A stretch of 64,000 nucleotides of DNA from Candidatus Aenigmatarchaeota archaeon (GTDB taxonomy: Archaea; Aenigmatarchaeota; Aenigmatarchaeia; CG10238-14; SCSR01), in NCBI GenBank assembly GCA_016187385.1, contig JACPJU010000001.1, forward strand, positions 525,144 through 589,143, written 5' to 3'. A program made the translations under genes and the position numbers. The notes below the pieces were generated by a model. It was not told the origin of the DNA and did no database searches. It saw nothing but the letters and a program-made list of their open reading frames with translations. Shown here piece after piece: positions 8,498 through 14,725 of the stretch. Positions within the stretch are counted from its first letter, which is position 1. Each line of letters opens with the position of its first letter.

Positions 8498-8527
8498 ATT
8501 ACTACCAAGTAATAAGAATTACTACCA
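8498..8527. promoter_or_regulatory. Direct repeat pair (ATTACTACCA x2) in divergent promoter region
   Basis: ATTACTACCA occurs at 8498-8507 and again at 8518-8527, exactly 20 bp apart, so on the same face of the helix. It lies between two divergently transcribed island genes. A partial inverse copy (ATAGTAGT) follows near 8566. This is the layout of an operator; which protein binds is unknown, the nearby RHH protein being a candidate. Confidence 0.4.
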
Positions 8528-8626
8528 TTTTAGGTTATTTAAAGATTTGTACATTTTACTATATAATAGTAGTGACATAAACAGTGGGCTTTATAAAGTT
8601 ATGTTATTCATAGTTAATAGATTGAT

Positions 8627-9619
8627 ATGCGTATATACGATTATCTTAATCCAAGAAACATTTTCCGTGGTTTAGCAACATTAGCTCTTTATACAATGCT
8701 TGTTGCATGTAGTGGGGATACTGATAGTAAAAAACCGCCAAGTTATACAGCAACACCTTCAAGTAGAAGCTATGCTACACGAACTATCGCTACTCCTACA
8801 CCTGTACTTTTCCCGGCTTATAGGTCTGATGCTAGACCTGAAGCAGACCACGTGGTTGTAACAGACAGTGGTTCGGTAATTGTGACGGTAAATTTCCTAG
8901 GTTATCCTGTAGATGCGAAAGATAGAGCCAATCATACTCTTAACCCTCCTGCAATTACTCCTGTACCTCTTAAAGAAGTGCCGCCTGTAACTAGGGAGGT
9001 AATTGATTTATATGGACACAGTAGAGAGTTGAATATTCTTAGCCTCTTACGGCAATTACAAGATGTGACTGGAGATGGTGTTAGAGATTTCATTATAGAA
9101 TATGATGAACCAAAGAAAGGACCAGTTTTAGAAATCATTGACGGAGATAATTATAGGACGCTGTTCCGTGGGAGCGATTCTGACGATCGAGATGTACACT
9201 ACAGTTTTAACAGTTTTGATATTGAAAATGGAGCAATTGGGATTGGCAATAAAGACGGTACAGTTATCAGAACTGTTCCTATGGTCTTACGCGAAAACGA
9301 AAAAAATAAATGTCGATATCCTTATCCGTATACTGATTCAGTCAGAACAGTCTATAAATATCAGAATGGAAGCTATGTGCCTGTGGGAGAAGAATGGATG
9401 TTTTGTGTTGGAAATGAACCTTTATCTGTTGAAGAAATTTCTAACCTCTATCCAAATGTCGGAAGTGTTCCGATACGCGTGAAGATGCAATATAAACCCG
9501 AATGGGCTAAAAATATATCAGAAAATTGCACTGTGAAATTTGCGTATGATCCCACTTCTGATAGGTCATTTCCTGCTGGTAGCAAGTTTCAGTTAGAGAA
9601 TGACACATGTTGGAAGTAG
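8627..9619 (+). CDS. Secreted lipoprotein, unknown function
   Basis: The 330-residue protein has a signal peptide and lipobox ('LYTMLVAC', Cys28), a Ser/Thr/Pro-rich spacer (about residues 35-65) and a beta-rich body. 'DVTGDGVRDFIIEY' resembles the calcium-binding loop of FG-GAP/VCBS-type repeats. Cys residues later in the protein (C239, C260 region and the end) could form disulphides. It resembles the other island lipoprotein in layout only. Likely role is at the cell surface; no specific function can be assigned. Confidence 0.6.
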   Translation: MRIYDYLNPRNIFRGLATLALYTMLVACSGDTDSKKPPSYTATPSSRSYATRTIATPTPVLFPAYRSDARPEADHVVVTDSGSVIVTVNFLGYPVDAKDRANHTLNPPAITPVPLKEVPPVTREVIDLYGHSRELNILSLLRQLQDVTGDGVRDFIIEYDEPKKGPVLEIIDGDNYRTLFRGSDSDDRDVHYSFNSFDIENGAIGIGNKDGTVIRTVPMVLRENEKNKCRYPYPYTDSVRTVYKYQNGSYVPVGEEWMFCVGNEPLSVEEISNLYPNVGSVPIRVKMQYKPEWAKNISENCTVKFAYDPTSDRSFPAGSKFQLENDTCWK

Positions 9620-9641
9620 TCTATATTAGACTTCATTAAGA

Positions 9642-9776
9642 ATGTACGGAACCGTTTACTTTACCTTCTATAACGACCACTATCTTATTTGGTCTAATGA
9701 CGAAAGACTGAAGGCACAAACTAAAGTGAATATACTGAACACAGAGAATGTAGCTAAGCTTGCAGGTATCATTTAA
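9642..9776 (+). CDS. Small ORF, possible toxin-gene fragment
   Basis: A 44-codon ORF ('MYGTVYFTFYNDHYLIWSNDERLKAQ...') between the lipoprotein and the orphan VIT1 end. 'YLIWSNDERL' recalls 'LNYWWNDKKL' at the start of the TA1 toxin, so it could be the broken remains of a similar toxin gene. Its stop is only 3 nt from the orphan VIT1 terminus, convergent. It could also be a chance ORF. Confidence 0.25.
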   Translation: MYGTVYFTFYNDHYLIWSNDERLKAQTKVNILNTENVAKLAGII

Positions 9777-9779
9777 CTT

Positions 9780-9815
9780 TCAGTCAACAGCAACGTTCAC
9801 CCCGAAAACTAAGCT
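9780..9815 (-). pseudogene. Orphan 3' end of the VIT1/CCC1 gene
   Basis: On the minus strand this reads 'LVFGVNVAVD*', against the intact gene's end 'NLFGTNVAAVG*' at 10535. About 22 of 30 nt match, with one codon missing. The match is short and on its own would be weak. It is supported because it has the same position (beyond a TA module, in the host gene's orientation) as three stronger cases in this window. Confidence 0.5.
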
Positions 9816-9860
9816 AATGCAGTATATGTATTTATATGTATTTTCACACAATATGAAAAT

Positions 9861-10115
9861 ATGAAAATTGAAGAGAAGTACACCAAAGTGGGAGAAAGGG
9901 GCCAAATAGTAATACCCAAATCCATGAGAGATTCTGAACACATCAAACCCAATCAAATTCTACGTATTAAAAACATTCCTGGTGCAATTATAATAGAAAA
10001 ACCTTCGATTGTCAAATCCCCCGAAGAAAAAATCCTAGAGACACTTACTAAAATTAAAGTCAAGTTTACAGAAAAGGATTGGGAACAAGTGCATAAAGAG
10101 AGGGAAGAACGTTGA
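9861..10115 (+). CDS. vapB: VapB-type antitoxin (AbrB fold), TA module 2
   Basis: An 84-residue protein with an N-terminal SpoVT-AbrB swapped hairpin ('EKYTKVGERGQIVIPKSMRD...KPNQILRIKNI') and a C-terminal tail that should wrap the toxin ('SPEEKILETLTKIKVKFTEKDWE'). It represses its own operon and neutralises the PIN-domain toxin encoded by the next gene, with which it overlaps by 4 nt. Repeated TATATGTATTT sequences upstream supply a TATA box. Confidence 0.88.
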   Translation: MKIEEKYTKVGERGQIVIPKSMRDSEHIKPNQILRIKNIPGAIIIEKPSIVKSPEEKILETLTKIKVKFTEKDWEQVHKEREER

Positions 10116-10510
10116 ATTACTCGGCCGATACTTGGTTCTTTTTACAACTCGTTAATAAGCACTCCAAAGCGATAGCAATTTGGAAAGAAATAATAGAAGA
10201 CAAAAGCCGACTTTTAGTATCGACTGTTGTAATTGCCGAAACTGTTAAAAGATTTCTAATGAAGAATTTGAAAAAAGAATTAGAAGATTTATTGGTTAAT
10301 TTAAAAAATTCTGAAAAAATTTTGATAGCTGAAGTGACTACAGAAATAGCGAATGATGCTGGAAAGTATGCATATTCTTATGGTATGACAGTTGTAGACG
10401 GTATAATCCTTTCAACTGCATTGAAAATGGACTACAAGAATATTATTTCTATAGATGAACATTTTGAGCAGGCAGAAAAGCAGAAATTAATGAAAAGAAT
10501 ATTTTGGTGA
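10112..10510 (+). CDS. vapC: PIN-domain RNase toxin VapC, TA module 2
   Basis: A 132-residue PIN-domain protein. The acidic metal-binding residues are visible: Asp6 in 'NYSADTWFF', a mid-protein Glu ('IAETVKRF'), Asp in 'VVDGIILSTAL' and Asp in 'SIDEHFEQ'. VapC toxins cleave RNA, often tRNA or rRNA. The start is TTG at 10112, overlapping the antitoxin stop (TTGA). The gene ends 24 nt before the convergent stop of the VIT1-type gene. Confidence 0.88.
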   Translation: MNYSADTWFFLQLVNKHSKAIAIWKEIIEDKSRLLVSTVVIAETVKRFLMKNLKKELEDLLVNLKNSEKILIAEVTTEIANDAGKYAYSYGMTVVDGIILSTALKMDYKNIISIDEHFEQAEKQKLMKRIFW

Positions 10511-10534
10511 GAATTGGTTTAGAAATATCTAGCT

Positions 10535-11257
10535 TTATCCCACAGCAGCGACATTCGTTCCGAACAAGTTGCCAAGTCCCAGACCTATGAAATAGCCTGA
10601 CAATGCAGCCAAGGTTCCTATCAATGAAAGCTCGAAACCGCTCCTGAACCAGCTTCCTACAGTCAGCCTTGCCTTTACCACGCCTACAAGAAACAGAACC
10701 AAAACAGACAGCAACAAAGATGTTATTATCGCATTCTGCACTGACAGCAACACAAACGGAACCAATGGAATTATAGAACCGATCAAAGTCGAGATGAAAA
10801 CAATCATGCCATTCCTTAAGGGATTGATTTTGGGCGATGATGACAGTCCCAATTCCTCGGTCATCATTGTATTCAGCCAGACCTTTCTGTTTGATGTTAT
10901 CTTGTTCACAACCTTGTTCAGGAGATTCCCTCTGAATCCTTTCTTGTGATAGATTCCCCTTATTTCATTTTCTTCAACTTCCGGTATTCTCTTTATCTCA
11001 TCTCTTTCCAGCTCCAACTGTTTCATATAGTATTCCTTGTCAGCCTTGGACGATGTGTATGCCACAGCGCCCATTGAGATTGTTTCTGCGAAGGTTGCCG
11101 CCAAGCCTGCTATAAGAACTATGCTCGTGCTGTTGGTCCCGCCCGCAACACCTAGAACAAGACCAAGAACATTCACAAGTCCGTCCTGCCCGCCCAGAAT
11201 AATGTCGCTTAGGTTGGAGCCGATAAAATGCCTTTCCGCATGCCCGATTCCTGACAT
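10535..11257 (-). CDS. VIT1/CCC1-family iron/manganese transporter
   Basis: A 240-residue membrane protein with the family's 'LGGQDGLVNVLGLVLGVAGG' first helix and 'ETISMGAVAYTSSKADKEYY' (helix 2 into the metal-binding hinge), a charged cytosolic segment (about 90-130), and three more helices. Family members move Fe2+ or Mn2+ out of the cytosol. Its last codons are duplicated at 9780-9815 beyond the VapBC module. Confidence 0.9.
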   Translation of the reverse strand: MSGIGHAERHFIGSNLSDIILGGQDGLVNVLGLVLGVAGGTNSTSIVLIAGLAATFAETISMGAVAYTSSKADKEYYMKQLELERDEIKRIPEVEENEIRGIYHKKGFRGNLLNKVVNKITSNRKVWLNTMMTEELGLSSSPKINPLRNGMIVFISTLIGSIIPLVPFVLLSVQNAIITSLLLSVLVLFLVGVVKARLTVGSWFRSGFELSLIGTLAALSGYFIGLGLGNLFGTNVAAVG

Positions 11258-11291
11258 ATATCAATTATAAAGTCTTTTATTGAAATTGTTT

Positions 11292-11501
11292 TTAGAGCGA
11301 TTTAGATTTGCGCATTCTCGCATATTCTACAAGACATGCCACCACATAACTCACCATGACCAAAACAAAAACTTTGATTATGATGCTAATCTGGAAATAA
11401 GAAAATATGTTGAAGATCAGATCGGCTATCAGCAGAGGTACGCCGAAGATTTTCGCGATAATGATCTTGTTCAGTGTTAGTTTGAAAAATTCCCAGTTCA
11501 T
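11292..11501 (-). CDS. Small membrane protein
   Basis: The track's ORF starts at 11561, overlapping the previous gene by 56 nt. The internal ATG at 11501 ('MNWEFFKL') leaves a 4-nt gap instead and gives 69 residues with two hydrophobic helices. Function unknown. It follows gene 11506-11811 and is probably co-transcribed and co-inserted in the membrane. Confidence 0.5.
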   Translation of the reverse strand: MNWEFFKLTLNKIIIAKIFGVPLLIADLIFNIFSYFQISIIIKVFVLVMVSYVVACLVEYARMRKSKSL

Positions 11502-11505
11502 GTTA

Positions 11506-11811
11506 TCAGAAGAATATTTTGGATATTGAATTAAATAAGATGAGAAGCATTTTTTGCGCAAGCCACACCGAAACTATTATTGTCAGAGCTGTACTGGAAA
11601 AAATGTCAAACGAGACTGCAATCATGTATATGCCTACAAGAATGTCAACTTTGCTTGCGAAATCCTTCAGTGCAAAAAGAGCGCCCTTCGCTATCAGATA
11701 TATCGCATTATACAGGATCAGTTCGGGCGAGAACCAGCCGAATATAGCGTGTGAGACTAGGATGAATGCTGTCAATACGTCCAAGATTGTCAGCAGGATG
11801 TGCACGACCAT
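11506..11811 (-). CDS. Small integral membrane protein
   Basis: A 101-residue protein with about three transmembrane helices ('ILLTILDVLTAFILVSHAIFGW', 'YNAIYLIAKGALFAL', 'IIVSVWLAQKMLLIL'). The layout recalls small DoxX-like or DUF-type four-helix proteins. No function can be assigned. First gene of a two-gene minus-strand unit with 11292-11501. Confidence 0.55.
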   Translation of the reverse strand: MVVHILLTILDVLTAFILVSHAIFGWFSPELILYNAIYLIAKGALFALKDFASKVDILVGIYMIAVSFDIFSSTALTIIVSVWLAQKMLLILFNSISKIFF

Positions 11812-11917
11812 TTGATAAATTAACGATGCTGTAGATTTAATGTTTGTGTTAGTCCAACAGGCAAATATTTAAAAATATGCTCACTTTATAATCATTATAT
11901 AAATCAGGGGATAGAGT

Positions 11918-12493
11918 GTGGCTAAATATCCTAGAATAGCTGACGATATAAGAGAAAGGATAAAGAAGGGTGAATTCGAGCCAGATAAGAAACTCCCGAG
12001 TATTAGTAAGTTTTGCGATGAATACAAAATATCATCCGCTACTGCCCAAAAGGCCATAGGGGTTCTGAAAGGAGAAGGCTTGGTTTGGTCAGTTCCCACT
12101 CAGGGAATTTATCTTTCCAACGGGAAGGCAATATCATCAAGGTATGCGAGAGCATGTGAGATAGAGCAAACTCTTAGGGAAAGACTAATGTCTAGAGTAT
12201 ATGGATATAAATTCCCATCGACACGAGAATTGATGTCGGAATTCGAAGTGGGTAGCTACATAGCTTTAGGCGTTATACACAATCTTGAGCGGTCCAAGTC
12301 AATTTACAGGCCATCTAAATATGGAAAAATCTATACAAGCGAAGAAGCGATGAAAGAATATTGGGCACTGTTTATTATGGAGATGTATCCTCATATAACA
12401 AGGAGAGGAGAACTCGCTCAAATAGATCCACCACTTTACAGGCGACTTATGAGGTACGGCCATGTATTGAATGAGATAATGCCTGCCGCATAA
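11918..12493 (+). CDS. Tandem GntR-type winged-helix regulator
   Basis: The 191-residue protein begins at GTG 11918. Residues 5-65 are a clear GntR winged helix ('ADDIRERIKKGEFEPDKKLPSISKFCDEYKIS'). A second, weaker one follows at about 85-145 ('LRERLMSRVYGYKFPSTRELMSEFEVG'). There is no effector domain; the rest is a short helical tail. The double winged helix would contact DNA at two sites within one chain. Targets unknown; it stops 10 nt from the convergent E2 gene. Confidence 0.75.
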   Translation: MAKYPRIADDIRERIKKGEFEPDKKLPSISKFCDEYKISSATAQKAIGVLKGEGLVWSVPTQGIYLSNGKAISSRYARACEIEQTLRERLMSRVYGYKFPSTRELMSEFEVGSYIALGVIHNLERSKSIYRPSKYGKIYTSEEAMKEYWALFIMEMYPHITRRGELAQIDPPLYRRLMRYGHVLNEIMPAA

Positions 12494-12502
12494 TCTAAAT
12501 TG

Positions 12503-13147
12503 TTATTCCAGAAGTTTTTCAGAATTTTGTAATCGAAGAATCAAGGAATTCATAAATCGTGTAGCATAAGCACCATCCACAATCCTGTGGTCGAATGAAA
12601 GCGACAACGGCAACACCTTTCTTATTTCAATCTTCCCTTCAACAACAACAGGCTTGTCGTATATCATCCCCAGTCCGAGGATGGCAGCTTCCGGATAGTT
12701 TATTATCGGCGTAGCGAATGTACCTCCGATGCTTCCATAGTTTGTTATAGAAAATGTGCCGCCTTTCATGTCCTGCAAATCCAATTTTCTCTCTCTCGCC
12801 TTGTCGGACAATTCTTTCAATTCCTTGGCGATGTCGAGAATGCTTTTCATGTCAACGCCTTTTATCACAGGAACTACCAATCCTTCACCGTCGACATCAA
12901 CAGCAAAACCGAAGTTGTAATATTTCTTCACAATGATTTCTTCGTTCTCTTCATCAAGAGTGGAATTGACCAAAGGGAATTCTTTCATCGCAGCAAGACA
13001 CGCTTTCATGATGAACGGAAGATAAGTAAGTTTTATTCCCTGCTGTTCTGCCTTGACCTTTTCATTCTCACGTATCTTCACAAGTTCGGTCACATCCGCC
13101 TCGTCCATTGTTGTAACATGCGGTGCGTGCTTTACGGATTCTACCAT
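12503..13147 (-). CDS. 2-oxoacid dehydrogenase E2, catalytic part (frame-disrupted)
   Basis: A 214-residue acyltransferase core: 'HAPHVTTMDEADVTELVKIRENEK' at the start and the active-site 'SFDHRIVDGAYATRFMN' near the end. It transfers the acyl group from lipoyl-lysine to CoA. The core normally begins with about 10 more residues ('IRKATAKHM'), which are encoded upstream in this frame but without a start codon. The lipoyl part lies in the frame before, so this looks like one E2 gene broken by a -1 shift at 13148-13170, or rescued by frameshifting at an AAAA run. Confidence 0.85.
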   Translation of the reverse strand: MVESVKHAPHVTTMDEADVTELVKIRENEKVKAEQQGIKLTYLPFIMKACLAAMKEFPLVNSTLDEENEEIIVKKYYNFGFAVDVDGEGLVVPVIKGVDMKSILDIAKELKELSDKARERKLDLQDMKGGTFSITNYGSIGGTFATPIINYPEAAILGLGMIYDKPVVVEGKIEIRKVLPLSLSFDHRIVDGAYATRFMNSLILRLQNSEKLLE

Positions 13148-13167
13148 GTGTTTTGCGGTTGCTTTCC

Positions 13168-13680
13168 TTATGTCGCTTTTCTTACATCATCTTCTATTAT
13201 TCTTCCATCAGGACCAGTGCCTGTGATTTTTGTTATGTCTACCCCCAAATCCTTGGCAAGTTTTCGAACAACGGGAGTCGCCAATATAGTTGCCTCTTCC
13301 ACAGATCTGGATGCAATAACAGGTTTCGGTTTTATTTCATCGTCTTCTGGTGCTTCTTCAAGATAACCCACAGCACCAGCAGCCTTGAATTTGGGCTCCT
13401 TCCTTTCAACAGTCTTTTCTTCTACACTTTCTCCTTCATCTCCGATAACGAACAAAGTCTGGCCAACCTTGACAGTCTCTCCTTCCCTGAAGTTGATTTT
13501 CAACACTGTGCCAGAATAAGGCGACGGTATTTCTGCGACAGCCTTGTCAGTCTCCACTTCGCCGACTACCTGGTGCTCCTCTACTTTGTCTCCTTCCTTG
13601 ACATACCATTTGACTATCTCCCCCTCTTCTATACCTTCTCCTATGTCAGGGAATTTGAACTCTTTGGGCATTTTATTCAC
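13168..13680 (-). CDS. 2-oxoacid dehydrogenase E2, lipoyl and E1/E3-binding part (frame-disrupted)
   Basis: Residues about 6-80 form a lipoyl domain with the modified lysine at 46 ('VETDKAVAEI'). Residues about 132-169 form the peripheral subunit-binding domain ('ATPVVRKLAKDLGVDITKITGTGPDGRIIEDDVRKA'). The frame then ends two codons later. In a normal E2 a flexible linker and the catalytic core follow. Here the linker is absent and the core is in the -1 frame. ATG 13671 ('MPKEFKFPDIGEG') is the likelier start. Confidence 0.85.
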   Translation of the reverse strand: MNKMPKEFKFPDIGEGIEEGEIVKWYVKEGDKVEEHQVVGEVETDKAVAEIPSPYSGTVLKINFREGETVKVGQTLFVIGDEGESVEEKTVERKEPKFKAAGAVGYLEEAPEDDEIKPKPVIASRSVEEATILATPVVRKLAKDLGVDITKITGTGPDGRIIEDDVRKAT

Positions 13681-13683
13681 ATT

Positions 13684-13935
13684 TTAATAATGGATTCTAC
13701 CTCTTGCATCTAATTTGACAACTTCAATAACCCTTTTATCAAAATAGACATCGATAATGATTCTGAAATCACCTGTCCTTACCCTATAAGTTATTTCTCC
13801 TATTTTCTTTATATCCAGACCTTTAGGGAAATCAACCAATTCATTTAATTTCTTAATTAATTTATTTTGAAGATCAGACGGATATTTGGTTATTTTCTTC
13901 CTTGTTCTCTCAGGGATTACAACTGAAAAAGTCAT
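13684..13935 (-). CDS. RelE/ParE-family toxin, TA module 3
   Basis: An 83-residue RelE-fold protein: N-terminal 'VIPERTRKKITKYPSDLQNKLIKKLNEL' helices, then 'GLDIKKIGEITYRVRTGDFRIIIDVYF' strands with the basic Arg residues used in mRNA cleavage. These toxins cut mRNA in the ribosome. It overlaps by 4 nt the antitoxin upstream and ends just before the E2 start. Unlike modules 1, 2, 4 and 5, no duplicated host-gene end was found around it. Confidence 0.82.
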   Translation of the reverse strand: MTFSVVIPERTRKKITKYPSDLQNKLIKKLNELVDFPKGLDIKKIGEITYRVRTGDFRIIIDVYFDKRVIEVVKLDARGRIHY

Positions 13936-14141
13936 TTGCTTCGCAACTCTTTTTTTAGCTGTTCCAGAGTTACATACTTCCCTTCCTTTATTTCTTCCCG
14001 TGATTTCTTTATCTCTTCCCAGTCTTTCGGTGTTAATTGGTCTTCGACAAGCATGGACTCTACCCTCAGCAAGTGACGTTTAACATCCTTTATTTCATTC
14101 AGAAATTGTTTCATAATCCCGAATTCTTTCGGTTGTTTCAT
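13932..14141 (-). CDS. Antitoxin of TA module 3
   Basis: A 69-residue, highly charged helical protein ('EIKDVKRHLLRVESMLVEDQLTPKDWEEIKKSREEIKEGKYVTLEQLKKEL'). The 'EIKxGKYxTLEQLKKEL' end is typical of antitoxins paired with archaeal RelE toxins; the antitoxin at 19736 has the same ending. Co-transcribed with the toxin (ATGA overlap). Confidence 0.78.
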   Translation of the reverse strand: MKQPKEFGIMKQFLNEIKDVKRHLLRVESMLVEDQLTPKDWEEIKKSREEIKEGKYVTLEQLKKELRSK

Positions 14142-14192
14142 AAGTAACTATCTGACTGGATTTATTTAAATAATTTGATAGTAAAAGATGCA

Positions 14193-14408
14193 TCAAGAAC
14201 GAGAAGGGACATATCTTGCATCTCTCCATTTTCTTATCGTTTCTGTCATTGATTCTTTATCTTTCCCCTTCGTTTTTTCTCTTATTTTGTCCATTGCTTC
14301 GGATGCCCTTTTTATTTTATTATAATCTCTAAATCTGGATAACGTAATAAATTCGAATCTTTTGACATATGTTCTTAGGACATTTGTCCTTTTTGTTTCT
14401 TGTTTCAT
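14193..14408 (-). CDS. Orphan antitoxin-like protein
   Basis: A 71-residue basic protein ('VLRTYVKRFEFITLSRFRDYNKIKRASEAMDKIREKTKG...MTETIRKWRDARY'). The end 'ETIRKWRDARY' resembles toxin-binding tails of VapB-type antitoxins. No toxin gene accompanies it, so it may be a TA leftover or a partner of a distant toxin. Confidence 0.4.
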   Translation of the reverse strand: MKQETKRTNVLRTYVKRFEFITLSRFRDYNKIKRASEAMDKIREKTKGKDKESMTETIRKWRDARYVPSRS

Positions 14409-14491
14409 AATTATTATTTGAAGATGTTATTTAAGCTTTTTGGCATTTTATCTTATTCCTGTTTGTATTGTAAGATAGAAAAGTATTTAGC

Positions 14492-14513
14492 TGATGAGAT
14501 ACGTATCTCATCA
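14492..14513. promoter_or_regulatory. 22-bp perfect palindrome at the start of the Cas2-like gene
   Basis: TGATGAGATACGTATCTCATCA is a perfect 22-bp palindrome whose last base is the A of the ATG at 14513. A TATA-like AAGTATTTAG precedes it. Its position at the probable start of a leaderless transcript suggests an operator, possibly bound by the encoded protein. Confidence 0.65.
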
Positions 14514-14725
14514 TGAAAAAAGAGTTTGTTTTAATATTTGATGTGCCGAGAGACTTGCATAAGGTAGAATTGAAAGTGAATCGGGATTTGCATAGACATG
14601 AAGCTAAAATGGTGCAACATTCTGTCTGGAGACACAGTGATTTATCCAGATTAATAGAAATAGCAACTTTCATCAAGAAATCTGGCGGCAGTGCAACTAT
14701 TTTGGAAGAGAAATTAATTTTCTAA
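14513..14725 (+). CDS. Cas2-like small protein (stand-alone)
   Basis: A 70-residue protein: 'EFVLIFDVPRDLHKVELKVNRDLHRHEAKMVQHSVWRH...' The opening strand with 'FDVP', the following basic helix and the 'QHSVW' strand match the ferredoxin-like fold of Cas2, VapD and the PaaX C-terminal domain. No CRISPR array or other cas gene is near, so a role in spacer acquisition is unlikely. It ends 4 nt inside the convergent helicase gene and has its own palindromic operator. Confidence 0.55.
   Translation: MKKEFVLIFDVPRDLHKVELKVNRDLHRHEAKMVQHSVWRHSDLSRLIEIATFIKKSGGSATILEEKLIF

Noticed and set aside
13681-13720. Orphan E1beta 3' end beside TA module 3
   Set aside because: Only AATGTGA is shared with the E1beta end, too short to count, so module 3 is not listed with the four duplicated-end cases.
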